IMG/VR virus record: IMGVR_UViG_3300048107_000498
Location: 1 to 24,356 of that record
DNA: 24,356 nt
Source of the DNA: a virus
Direction: 5' to 3' (one strand)
The position numbers were made by a program, and so were the translations under genes. The notes beneath the pieces are model-generated. The model was not told where the DNA came from, did not search any database, and saw only the letters and a program-made list of their open reading frames with translations. Every line of letters begins with the position of its first letter. Within the stretch, counting starts at the first letter, position 1. This document shows positions 15,954 to 23,283 of this stretch, one piece after another.

Positions 15954-15969
15954 CTTCAACCTGTTGAAG
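15954..15969. promoter_or_regulatory. Perfect 7-bp-arm dyad, candidate operator
   Basis: CTTCAAC-CT-GTTGAAG is a perfect inverted repeat in the region between the divergent HNH and HTH genes. It has no adjacent T-run, so an operator is more likely than a terminator. The neighbouring 16048-16266 HTH protein is a plausible ligand (inference). Confidence 0.45.
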
Positions 15970-15996
15970 ACTCTGTTAACATCCTCTGCACACAGC

Positions 15997-16024
15997 TTGA
16001 CTTTTCTGTATCTGGAACTATTTT
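15997..16024 (+). promoter_or_regulatory. Candidate sigma70-like promoter for the 16048 HTH gene
   Basis: TTGACT (15997-16002), 16 bases, then TATTTT (16019-16024). This gives a 5/6 match to the -35 and a 4/6 match to the -10, about 25 bases before the ATG at 16048. The rest of the 15907-16047 gap holds the dyad and no ORF or tRNA fragment that I can see. Confidence 0.35.
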
Positions 16025-16047
16025 AGATATGTACATGATTAAAACTA

Positions 16048-16266
16048 ATGGCTAGTAGCTGGCAACCAAGGCATCGCGCAGTAAAGATGCTTGGCGTAGA
16101 TACCAGTACGCTCTATCGCATGCGGGATAGTGGTGACTACAAACTAGGAAAGCACTTTGGTGCGGGACCAATGACTAGGTGCCGTGACACTTACTATTGG
16201 AATATTCCTTTGGTAGAGAAGCTTCTCAAGCAGAAACAAGAGCAGGCAACTGCTTCTGTCGTTTAA
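16048..16266 (+). CDS. Small HTH protein, excisionase- or repressor-like
   Basis: 72 residues, the size of phage excisionases and Cro-like repressors. Residues of about 10-36 (RAVKMLGVDTSTLYRMRDSG, then a basic segment ending at HF) form a MerR/excisionase-type HTH, followed by TRCRDTYYWNIPLVEKLLKQ, which matches the wing and a final helix. It is transcribed alone on the plus strand, with a candidate promoter and a dyad upstream. Its 3' end overlaps the 3' end of the recombinase-like gene on the opposite strand by 41 bases. The pairing with an integrase-like gene is what suggests excisionase; the protein alone would only support a small DNA-binding factor. Confidence 0.78.
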   Translation: MASSWQPRHRAVKMLGVDTSTLYRMRDSGDYKLGKHFGAGPMTRCRDTYYWNIPLVEKLLKQKQEQATASVV

Positions 16267-16645
16267 TAGGAGTGTAATAAATTTTACGAATCTTATGAGC
16301 AAGAATAAGACCATCAATTGAAAGATTGATCTGTTCTTTATTCATTGCATCAGTTAAGCTGACGACGAGGAGATTCCAGCAGCTTTTCTTTTTGAGAGGC
16401 TGCTTTTCTTTGAGTTGAAAAATAAAAACCCACTGAGGATGCAGAGGGTGAATGGGTCTTTTTTTTGATTTGATGTTAATTGAATTATCTTCATTCCAGG
16501 TAAACCCTTCTAGTTCAATAGGTGCTTTACCGTAAACGGCAACCATTGCAAGAAGCCACCCTACTTTTGCCAGTCCTGGTTTTGCAACTACATTGAAAAC
16601 TTCGTCAACTATCCGGGCGTCGTTCGGAAGGTGTTGATGGATCAT
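16226..16645 (-). CDS. Truncated, degenerate tyrosine recombinase (integrase-like) homologue
   Basis: 139 residues that resemble the middle of the catalytic domain of cyanobacterial phage integrases. WLLAMVAVYGKAPIEL (30-45) aligns with LAxxATYGLRPHEL, KKRPIHPLHPQWV (61-73) with the beta-hairpin Lys followed by PLHPEWV, and AHKIR (116-120) with the HxxR box. The first catalytic Arg is replaced by Ala (A41), the DNA-binding N-terminus is missing, and the protein stops about 19 residues after HxxR, before the expected Tyr nucleophile. It should therefore not recombine DNA on its own. It may be a relic, a regulatory DNA-binding derivative, or an unrelated protein with chance similarity. It overlaps the HTH gene at the 3' end; 16646-16782 upstream holds dyads and no other ORF. 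Confidence 0.6.
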   Translation of the reverse strand: MIHQHLPNDARIVDEVFNVVAKPGLAKVGWLLAMVAVYGKAPIELEGFTWNEDNSINIKSKKRPIHPLHPQWVFIFQLKEKQPLKKKSCWNLLVVSLTDAMNKEQINLSIDGLILAHKIRKIYYTPIKRQKQLPALVSA

Positions 16646-16705
16646 GGTAAGAGGAGAAAAAGAATAATGGCACTATAGACACTGGTCAACCAGCTCGACG
16701 AGTAA

Positions 16706-16723
16706 CTTGATTTGAATATCAAG
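16706..16723. promoter_or_regulatory. Second inverted repeat upstream of the recombinase-like gene
   Basis: CTTGAT-TTGAAT-ATCAAG has perfect 6-bp arms. A weaker CTGGT-CA-ACCAG dyad lies at 16682-16693. Both sit in the 137-base gap between the recombinase-like gene and the 16783 gene. An operator or a recombinase core site is possible; neither has a terminator-like T-run. Confidence 0.35.
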
Positions 16724-16782
16724 AGAACTTATTGTTCCTTGATAAAAACATTATAAAGGATTAAGTTATGCTAAGTCAAATC

Positions 16783-18516
16783 CTAGTAATTTATGCCTGG
16801 TCCTAAGTCGTAAGCGTTGGTTTTAAAGTTCCAGTCATTAATAGTGAATCCACTTGACTGACCGCCTGAATCAGGTTTCTGTCCTGAAGCAACACTATAG
16901 TAATTACCGTCTTTATCTTTCATCATGAAGTTTTTTATATCGATAAAAGTACTAGGTACATTGAACAGTCTTTGCATCATTGGCATCATCATTGGTGCCT
17001 GGATATTGAATGGTGGTACATCCATGTACCCCATTCCGTAATAATCCAGTTTATTAAATGCACGTACCTGTTCTGCTTGGGTTCTGAGAACTAATTTTGT
17101 TTCCCATTCACTCATAAGCCCTATTTCTACAGGAAAATCTGATGGTTCTGGTGGTGCTTCGCCAGCAGCAAATTTCATTGCATAAATGTGCTTGCACCAA
17201 CGATAGGAATCAAGTGTGTAGGTCCAGTTGTCAGCGATGAAAGTAAGCTCTCCGCCGGGTGCCCTGTAATCGTTGTAGTTAGGCATGCCTTCTGCAACTT
17301 GATCAGGATTTGGTCCAACTCCTCTGGTATACGCTTTGCCGAAATCAGAGAAGACACCTGGTAAATCTCTATACAAGTTCTTAGGATCTTCAATGTTTTT
17401 GCCTGACTCAAATGTTCCAACCCCTGGTAAAGAGTAATCATTTGGATTACCGCTTGGATAGACAAGAGTCATCAAACGGTTTTGTTGAATCTGTGCATTA
17501 ACTTTGGTTTGGGCTGCATTCATCACCTGCCCATTCATTGTCATCACTTCGTAGCGACCCGGTTTAGTCGTGGCGCACCTTGTAACAGGAAACAAAGGTT
17601 TCTTTCTAAGTCCAAGATTAGATAGGTAAGCGTAATCACGACGCATGTAATCCTGGCAAGAGCAACAGTAACGTCTGCCTGTCTGAAGAAATCGTCCTGG
17701 ATGAAATGGTATACGAGACGGCGTTCTTCTAACGCCGGAATCAATCGTTGTCTCTACTGAACCAGTCTTTGCAACTTTAAGGATGCCTTGATTTTGATCA
17801 ACATCAATAAGAACAGCTTGTACAAAACCGTAAAGTTTATTGGTTAATGGATCACGTGTCTCTGCATCGATTGCTTCTCCTGACACAGTTAAAATCGTAT
17901 CTTCCAGTATGTCTCCGTTGATTGCTTTAAGACTGCCAGCAGGACCAAAGCTTACATACAAAGGCGGAGGTAAAGGCCCTGTTACGCCAGAAATAGTACC
18001 TGAGCTAAACGTACCACTGAGCTGTATATACCAATAGTTTGTATTGTCTTGGCCACTGCTGAGAAACAAAACTCTTGGATCAGCTTCTCCAGAAACTGCC
18101 AGCAGGGTTCCATCTTGTGCTTGTAAGCCATCAAATCTTAAGTTACCTGCTTCTACAACACCGGCCCAGTGCATACCCAGTTCTTTGTTCTGAGTTGGAA
18201 AACCCTGTAAGACACCGGAGATAACAGGTTGTCTTGCACCAATGGGTGTAATGATTCCTGGAGGAAAAGGAATTTCATAGTCAAACGGATACAAGAAAGA
18301 CTTACGTGCCCCATCTCCAACAGCAAGCTCCCATCCTTTGCGCCATCGTGTCCAGGCTGCTTCTCTATTGCTGCTATAAAGAGAGTCTGGAACGCTACCC
18401 CCAAAAGCTCCTGTGATTGGTTTTACTTTATAATTTTTATCTTTCTTGTCTGGTCTTTTTGCAAAAGAATCGGTCCCGAAGTTTCCAAAGTTTCCTCCGG
18501 GTCTTCTTCGTGTCAT
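16783..18516 (-). CDS. Virion structural protein with split SWIM-like Cys/His motif
   Basis: 577 residues, starting MTRRRPGGNFGNFGTDSFAK. The first half is Gly/Pro/Ser-rich with beta-structured segments (VSGEADPRVLFLSSGQ, LSGTFSSGTISGVTG). Residues 280-291 (GRRYCCSCQDYM) and 440-445 (WCKHIY) give CxC ... CxH, the pattern of a SWIM zinc site but with an unusually long gap of about 155 residues. The C-terminal part is Met/Pro-rich (APMMMPMMQ) and ends with a polar tail. It is one base downstream of the 18518-19303 gene, in the virion module, so a tail or baseplate role is likely. The metal site is an inference from motif only. Confidence 0.82.
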   Translation of the reverse strand: MTRRRPGGNFGNFGTDSFAKRPDKKDKNYKVKPITGAFGGSVPDSLYSSNREAAWTRWRKGWELAVGDGARKSFLYPFDYEIPFPPGIITPIGARQPVISGVLQGFPTQNKELGMHWAGVVEAGNLRFDGLQAQDGTLLAVSGEADPRVLFLSSGQDNTNYWYIQLSGTFSSGTISGVTGPLPPPLYVSFGPAGSLKAINGDILEDTILTVSGEAIDAETRDPLTNKLYGFVQAVLIDVDQNQGILKVAKTGSVETTIDSGVRRTPSRIPFHPGRFLQTGRRYCCSCQDYMRRDYAYLSNLGLRKKPLFPVTRCATTKPGRYEVMTMNGQVMNAAQTKVNAQIQQNRLMTLVYPSGNPNDYSLPGVGTFESGKNIEDPKNLYRDLPGVFSDFGKAYTRGVGPNPDQVAEGMPNYNDYRAPGGELTFIADNWTYTLDSYRWCKHIYAMKFAAGEAPPEPSDFPVEIGLMSEWETKLVLRTQAEQVRAFNKLDYYGMGYMDVPPFNIQAPMMMPMMQRLFNVPSTFIDIKNFMMKDKDGNYYSVASGQKPDSGGQSSGFTINDWNFKTNAYDLGPGINY

Positions 18517-18517
18517 A

Positions 18518-19303
18518 TCAATAGAAACCGCCTTGCGCTGTAATTCTAATTCCGTTTACATAACCAGTTTGAGAAGACTGTGCACCGCGCTGTACAACAC
18601 CAACATAAAGACGATCACCGCGTTGAAGATTGATAGCCCTATTACGAAGAGGACTGGCTTCTCCAAGTCCTGCGGTATTACCTGTATTAGGAACTGGTAC
18701 GCTGAGTTCAGGCAAGACATCTGTGAAATCCATGTTAGTTTCGCCCACGGCTAGGGTCTTGTAGCTAACCATGTGGTAGTCACCATCTGCTGGGATGGGA
18801 ACTGTGGTTCCACGAGTGTGATAAAGAGCTAATGTGACTGCGGGAAGAGTGCCAGCTTCAAGGGAAGTGTATGTAAAACCATTGACGACTCCTCCTGAGT
18901 AAAGGATTTCTGTATTGATTTCTCCAGTAACAGTAGTTCCTGTATAGGTGTAATACCCAGGGCCGTTAGAAGTACCAGTAGCCAAAAGACCAGTACTAGT
19001 AACGTAAACAGTCTGGCCGCTAACCAAGCCAATGAATTGTCCTGAAGTTGTTGTATTAACAATATAGTCAGGATCAATAGAGGTGTTCATGTCATCACGA
19101 ACAGCCCTTACTGAATCGATGATGCCGCCACTGTTGTTGTCGGAGCTTAGGTTTGCATCCATATCAACCAGTAGAGCAGGGCTTTGGCCACCCTGGACTT
19201 CGACCGTTGCGTTACTACCAACAACCTGATTTGTTAAACGAGTCCGAGCAATTAGCGGCCGATCAACAAATACTGGCTGCTTATTAGTATTCGTAGCGGT
19301 CAT
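18518..19303 (-). CDS. Virion structural protein, beta-rich
   Basis: 261 residues, starting MTATNTNKQPVFVDRPLIAR. It is rich in Thr, Val, Gly and Ser with alternating strands (GQTVYVTSTGLLATGTSNGP, TYTSLEAGTLPAVTLALYH) and a conserved-looking end (DRLYVGVVQRGAQSSQTGYV). No cysteine is seen. The composition fits a tail-tube, decoration or baseplate component. It lies between the virion transglycosylase and the 577-residue protein, on one message by spacing. No family recognised. Confidence 0.75.
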   Translation of the reverse strand: MTATNTNKQPVFVDRPLIARTRLTNQVVGSNATVEVQGGQSPALLVDMDANLSSDNNSGGIIDSVRAVRDDMNTSIDPDYIVNTTTSGQFIGLVSGQTVYVTSTGLLATGTSNGPGYYTYTGTTVTGEINTEILYSGGVVNGFTYTSLEAGTLPAVTLALYHTRGTTVPIPADGDYHMVSYKTLAVGETNMDFTDVLPELSVPVPNTGNTAGLGEASPLRNRAINLQRGDRLYVGVVQRGAQSSQTGYVNGIRITAQGGFY

Positions 19304-19332
19304 GTTTCCACTTCTAGTATCAGTTTATTTTA

Positions 19333-20151
19333 CTACTTATTGATTAAGTTTAGATAGGTTGCTGGATCTAAATATCCAGGTGTCTCCTCTTTAGTCGTTT
19401 CTCCTGGCATAAATTGCTTTAAATTCATGCCTGTGTACTGCTGGACAATACTCATCGGGTCGTACGAGGTTGAACTTTTTTTATTCTGGTCCAGAAGCGC
19501 TTGACCCATAAGTTGCTTTTTGATCGCATCCATAAAGTTCGCTTTATCTTTGCCTTCCGTGACATTGATAGTAGTGTTGTAAGTATTACCACCGGAAGTA
19601 GTAGATCCACCAGCTGAGCTGGGGTCAATGCCGATAACGTTTCCGTCTTCGTCGAATTGGTAGGAGAGTTGGGGGAAGCCTGGACCGCCTTGCCCTACAC
19701 CGTAGCTAGTTAGATCTCCTAGCTTTTTCTGTGCTGCAGTGTAATCAGCACCACCGGGTTGGAATCTTCGCAAAGAGTTGTTTACTGAACTACCAAACGA
19801 ATCTTGTGTATTCATGTTGGCATTTGGATTGCCACCAAGAATTGTGTTGTATAAAAGAGCTACTCCCATTCCTCGCTCATACCCTCGACCACCAAGCCAT
19901 TTTTGAACATGTGGCATTTGCTCTGCCAGGCTGTAGTTGCCAATCTTATTAGGATCTAAGCCAGCTTCTTTGCGTTCCGGACCACCAAATTGAATAGCAC
20001 CATAGTAATTGCCGCCTTTACCACCCCAGATATTAGGGTTCATGCCTGACTCACGCTGAAGAACGGCTCCTAGTTCAATAGGGGTAACTCCTAACTGTTG
20101 TGCCGTTCTGACAATGGCTGCTTTATCGTTATCAGTGATTTGGTAATCCAT
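19333..20151 (-). CDS. Virion-associated lytic transglycosylase-like protein
   Basis: 272 residues. The first 100 residues look like an SLT/goose-type lysozyme domain: GVTPIELGAVLQRESGMNPN (21-40) places a catalytic Glu34 followed by Ser, NYYGAIQFGG (48-57) is the GxxQF-type motif, and YERGMGVALLYNTILGG follows the usual helix. The remaining 170 residues are a Gly/Ser/Asn-rich linker and a C-terminal tail. Such proteins cut peptidoglycan locally during DNA entry. It overlaps the upstream gene by one base (TAATG), so it belongs to the structural transcript. Activity is predicted, not certain. Confidence 0.82.
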   Translation of the reverse strand: MDYQITDNDKAAIVRTAQQLGVTPIELGAVLQRESGMNPNIWGGKGGNYYGAIQFGGPERKEAGLDPNKIGNYSLAEQMPHVQKWLGGRGYERGMGVALLYNTILGGNPNANMNTQDSFGSSVNNSLRRFQPGGADYTAAQKKLGDLTSYGVGQGGPGFPQLSYQFDEDGNVIGIDPSSAGGSTTSGGNTYNTTINVTEGKDKANFMDAIKKQLMGQALLDQNKKSSTSYDPMSIVQQYTGMNLKQFMPGETTKEETPGYLDPATYLNLINK

Positions 20152-21509
20152 TAATAACCTGACCTCCTTAAGTTCATTGCATTGAGTTGAGCAAGAATTG
20201 TAGGATCAATTAATTCTTCTACTGCGTTCGTGGATGCATCTAGTTCAGACATTGCATCCAAATTGTTCATTGTGCTTGGCTCTTGCAAGGGTGTTTTAGG
20301 CCCTTCATTTGGGTAAAGGCCGGGATACAGTTGCCTGTGAATAGAAAGTCCTAGGTCACGCACAGCAGCTTGTGAAGACTGTGTAGCAGCATCTTGGCGT
20401 CCTTGTCCATATACATTTAATTGATATGCATAAGGATCCATTGCTTGCCCAATGTCTGGTGTTGGCGTAGGAGGTACGGGATCAGGTGTCAGCGTTGTGG
20501 GTGGTACGTAAGGAGGATTATTTATTGTGGGTGCACCAGGCAGTGTCACACTTGAATCATAGTTCTGTCCGGGAAGATCATCATTGACAGAAGGAGGAAT
20601 GGATCCGTAGATTTCTTCAGATTTAGGTGGTGTTAGCTTTTCTTGTCTATTATCTACTTCTCCATTAGGCCCTAAAGGAGAAAATCCTTGTTCTTTACGC
20701 GCTTTATTGGCTACTTTTATTTGTGCAGGAGTGAGCTGCGGGGCATCCGCCAAGGTTCCAGTAGCAAGCGGATTGTTAAAATCATGCGCCATAAGACCCG
20801 CTAAAAGTTTCAACGATGGGGGTCCAGGCATTGTAAGTGCAGTGGAAATAGCGGCTGTATTCTTTTTATCTAAACCTATACGAGGAAGAAGTTGGTCAGC
20901 AGCTGTACCGTAAAGAAGACCCCCACGAAATCCAGTGGGATTCAGAAGGCGACCGGGCTTATTAAAAGGATTTAAGTTGTTTAAAAAACTTGTGGCTTTA
21001 GCAGGTGCTTGTGTTAAAAGCTTACGAACATCTGCCATTTCATTAACAGCTCCTGAGCTACGTCCTAAGGCGTAATCACGAGCTAAAGGACCACCGGCCT
21101 GTGGAAGCTGTGTAACAGGCACACTTGTCGCTACAGTTGGGCGCGGTGCTGCACTGCCTACGTTAGGCGCTCTTAACAAACCTGATGCTGTTTGTCCTGC
21201 AGGGCGACGAAGGGTAGGCTCTAAAGAACGCGCAACCTGGTTTAATTGTGTCTTTGCACTATTACGTGCTTGCTCTCTAGCTGCGCCAGGGGCCATGCCT
21301 GCAATATCATTAAGCGTTCCAGTAAACGCAGTCGGGATATCTTTAAAGCCAGCTCCTTGAAAACGAGTCGGAAGTGTCCGTTGCAGTACGTCACTAGCCT
21401 GGTCTCCCAGTTTGATATAAGTCTGGGGGTTTGTAATAGCATCAACAGCAGAACTAACAACCGGCCTGCCAAATCGTACAGCTTGCTTAGCGAGAAAGTT
21501 AAGGGGCAT
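20151..21509 (-). CDS. Proline-rich internal virion-type protein
   Basis: 452 residues, starting MPLNFLAKQAVRFGRPVVSS. The N-terminal half is Ala/Leu/Arg-rich with glycine-containing segments (RGGLLYGTAADQLLPRIGLD). The middle has a Pro/Thr-rich linker (PPYVPPTTLTPDPVPPTPTP), and the end is helical (LDASTNAVEELIDPTILAQL). I see no cysteine and no enzyme motif. It lies between the neck-like protein and the transglycosylase, the place where ejected internal or tail-tip proteins are often found. Function otherwise not recognised. Confidence 0.75.
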   Translation of the reverse strand: MPLNFLAKQAVRFGRPVVSSAVDAITNPQTYIKLGDQASDVLQRTLPTRFQGAGFKDIPTAFTGTLNDIAGMAPGAAREQARNSAKTQLNQVARSLEPTLRRPAGQTASGLLRAPNVGSAAPRPTVATSVPVTQLPQAGGPLARDYALGRSSGAVNEMADVRKLLTQAPAKATSFLNNLNPFNKPGRLLNPTGFRGGLLYGTAADQLLPRIGLDKKNTAAISTALTMPGPPSLKLLAGLMAHDFNNPLATGTLADAPQLTPAQIKVANKARKEQGFSPLGPNGEVDNRQEKLTPPKSEEIYGSIPPSVNDDLPGQNYDSSVTLPGAPTINNPPYVPPTTLTPDPVPPTPTPDIGQAMDPYAYQLNVYGQGRQDAATQSSQAAVRDLGLSIHRQLYPGLYPNEGPKTPLQEPSTMNNLDAMSELDASTNAVEELIDPTILAQLNAMNLRRSGY

Positions 21510-21511
21510 GG

Positions 21512-21991
21512 CTATCTGTAGTTAACGCGAAGGTAAAGGTTTGCGCCCACTGCTGTATCAGCTGGGCCTGGTAGAGCCATGATAAATTCTGCCCCAGAAC
21601 GCTCATAGCGATAACGTGCCTGGAAGGGATCTTTGTAGTTAGGTACATAAAGAATCTGTGCAAGACGATTAGTCTCATACAGATAAACTTCGTCCCATAC
21701 TTTCAAAGCATCTTTGACATTGCTGGAGCGAATCGTACGATCAACGTCTCCCACAATACCTTCGACTCTTGTGCTTGGAGGAGTGAAGTCATCCTCATAA
21801 GAAGCAAGCTGTGTTTTCTTCTCTGCAGCGTCACAACGATTGATCTGATAAATGATCTTATCGTTGAACACTGAATCAGGGACAGAATTCAAAGCTTCTT
21901 CTAGCCGCGCATAGTCACCTGCTGGGACACTGGTAACGTAATACCCAAGATGATACCTGACGCGGCTTTTATTGAAATCAGATAACTGCAC
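21512..21991 (-). CDS. Head-completion or neck/adaptor-like protein
   Basis: 159 residues, from a GTG at 21991 giving MQLSDFNKSRVRYHLGYYVT. It is helical and charged, with VPAGDYARLEEALNSVPDSV, RLAQILYVPNYKDPFQARY and a C-terminal GAEFIMALPGPADTAVG stretch that I associate with a conserved small protein in marine phages. The size and position, just downstream of the capsid block, fit a head-tail connector; this is an inference and no structural motif proves it. A terminator (22039-22056) and a TATAAT (22014-22019) lie immediately upstream, so it probably opens a new transcript that includes the genes down to 16783. Confidence 0.68.
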   Translation of the reverse strand: MQLSDFNKSRVRYHLGYYVTSVPAGDYARLEEALNSVPDSVFNDKIIYQINRCDAAEKKTQLASYEDDFTPPSTRVEGIVGDVDRTIRSSNVKDALKVWDEVYLYETNRLAQILYVPNYKDPFQARYRYERSGAEFIMALPGPADTAVGANLYLRVNYR

Positions 21992-22013
21992 AATGCACCG
22001 TCAGTATTTGTTA

Positions 22014-22019
22014 ATTATA
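22014..22019 (-). promoter_or_regulatory. TATAAT -10-like element opening the tail-side transcript
   Basis: Minus-strand TATAAT lies 23 bases before the GTG at 21991 and just downstream of the 22039-22056 terminator, a logical place for a promoter. No good -35 is visible (GCTTTT at 17 bases), so a phage-specific or activator-dependent promoter would be needed. Confidence 0.45.
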
Positions 22020-22038
22020 ATCTGCACAAATAATAGAA

Positions 22039-22056
22039 AAGCCCCTACAGGGGCTT
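22039..22056 (-). terminator. Rho-independent terminator after the head genes
   Basis: On the minus strand AAGCCCC-TGTA-GGGGCTT forms a perfect 7-bp, GC-rich stem with a four-base loop, followed by TTTTCTATT. It lies just after the stop of the HhH gene (22062) and would end the capsid-gene message. Confidence 0.85.
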
Positions 22057-22061
22057 AACCA

Positions 22062-22472
22062 TTAGACGCGGATTAGATCAGCTGCAAACACTGAGTCCCA
22101 ATCTACGCGGGGAATCGATTTTAACTGCTCAAGGCTAGTGAACCTTTCGCCTGACAAAGAAAGCTGTAAATCCTTAATCTCTTTTGCAGTTTTAAGACCG
22201 ACTCCTTTGATATGATCGGCAATCATTTGAGCCGTAGCTCCATTGACATTAAGCCGAACATCTGTAGGAAATTTACGAGGCTCGTCACCTTTGGCTGCAT
22301 CTTTTACTTGAAGAGTTTTAACCTTCTTAGATGCTTCCTTGTCTTCAACAATTTCTGTCTTGTAAACAGTAAAGATGCGACCGTCTTGGTCTTCGACCAT
22401 GAACCAATCGCCCTCATCCCATTCAGACACGATCTTTAACCTTACACCGGTTTTATTGTGTTTAAAGAGCAT
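22062..22472 (-). CDS. Helix-hairpin-helix (ComEA-like) protein in the head module
   Basis: 136 residues. The N-terminal 45 residues look like a small beta domain (GVRLKIVSEWDEGDWFMVED, then GRIFTVYKTEIV). After a Lys-rich linker, LNVNGATAQMIADHIKGVG (74-92) and KTAKEIKDL form a helix-hairpin-helix like that of ComEA (LNVNTA... GIGPKTA), followed by FTSLEQLKSIPRVDW (111-125), matching the usual second half. HhH domains bind DNA non-specifically through the backbone. Its place between the capsid genes and the terminator is unusual and suggests a DNA-packaging or head-lumen role (inference). Its ATG directly follows a 9-bp hairpin (22473-22501), with no visible ribosome site. Confidence 0.85.
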   Translation of the reverse strand: MLFKHNKTGVRLKIVSEWDEGDWFMVEDQDGRIFTVYKTEIVEDKEASKKVKTLQVKDAAKGDEPRKFPTDVRLNVNGATAQMIADHIKGVGLKTAKEIKDLQLSLSGERFTSLEQLKSIPRVDWDSVFAADLIRV

Positions 22473-22501
22473 TGGGACTAGCTATTTATTAACTAGCCCC
22501 A
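22473..22501 (-). other. Hairpin abutting the start codon of the HhH gene
   Basis: On the minus strand TGGGGCTAG, an 11-base AT-rich loop, then CTAGTCCCA. The nine pairs include one G-U wobble, and the structure ends exactly at the base before the ATG. No T-run follows. The single mismatch in the plus-strand reading becomes G-U only in minus-strand RNA, so an RNA-level role for that strand is favoured. It could be a translation-controlling or message-processing element between the head gene and the HhH gene. Confidence 0.6.
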
Positions 22502-22515
22502 TGTTACCCTAAATA

Positions 22516-23283
22516 TCAATAACCAGGATAGTTAGAAGCGATCTTGTAGGGAAGATACTGCTCAAGCTCGTCGTAATCGACAGGAACATCTTGACGTACG
22601 AAGCAAACTTCGCAAAGGATGTAGCCAGCACGGCCAGCAGCTGCGTCAGCATTAGAGATAGCCCAGCCGCCATTAGTGGCAGTGGAGTTAGTCAATGCTT
22701 TGGAATAAACACGGAAGTTTGTGTTAGCAGTTAAGACTTCGTAATCAACAGAAGAATCTAGAGGGCAAGCACCCAATCCACCAGTACCTGCAGCAAGATT
22801 GCTAGCAGCAGCAGTGATATTAGCTCCTTCAACTACACCTGAGAAACTTACAGGAGCAGTAGCAGTACCAGGACCGAAACCGATTACCTGAGTAGCGCCA
22901 GAAGTAGTGATGCCATCCAGTGCAACGCGTCCGTCACCCCAGCCAGAGGCTACGGAAACAGCAGTGCGATAAACGTAAGCAGGGCGCTCAGCATCAGCAG
23001 TGACAGTCATGCCAGTGATGTTGACGCGGGTGTCATCATTCTTGTAAGGAGAAGGGATGATCACATCGCCCACAGTGACGTAGCCTGCACCAACAGTATT
23101 GGTAACAGGTACGTATCCACGCAGTTGATAAAACTGCCATCCAGGATTGGCCAAGACCGAAGTCGGGCCTGCCAAGGATGCATTATTTTGTGATCCACCA
23201 GTAGTGTCAATATTCTGATACCACCCATTAAGGGGTTCAGTCATGTCACCTGGGAAGATTTTCTTAGCAGATAAGTATGCCAT
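22516..23283 (-). CDS. Head-region structural protein downstream of the capsid gene
   Basis: 255 residues, starting MAYLSAKKIFPGDMTEPLNG. It is beta-rich, with Thr/Gly/Ala/Val strands (GVVEGANITAAASNLAAGTG) and a C-terminal end (VDYDELEQYLPYKIASNYPG) that may be a conserved cap. It follows the major capsid gene by 30 bases on the same strand, a place often held by decoration, cement or head-fiber proteins; this is inference by position. Two Cys occur close together (ILCEVCF). No family recognised. Confidence 0.75.
   Translation of the reverse strand: MAYLSAKKIFPGDMTEPLNGWYQNIDTTGGSQNNASLAGPTSVLANPGWQFYQLRGYVPVTNTVGAGYVTVGDVIIPSPYKNDDTRVNITGMTVTADAERPAYVYRTAVSVASGWGDGRVALDGITTSGATQVIGFGPGTATAPVSFSGVVEGANITAAASNLAAGTGGLGACPLDSSVDYEVLTANTNFRVYSKALTNSTATNGGWAISNADAAAGRAGYILCEVCFVRQDVPVDYDELEQYLPYKIASNYPGY

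Noticed and set aside
15907-16047. Search for a tRNA fragment or attP core next to the integrase-like gene
   Set aside because: No tRNA-like arm (GTTCRANYC or anticodon stem) could be seen in this gap or in 16646-16782; without the host genome an att site cannot be claimed.
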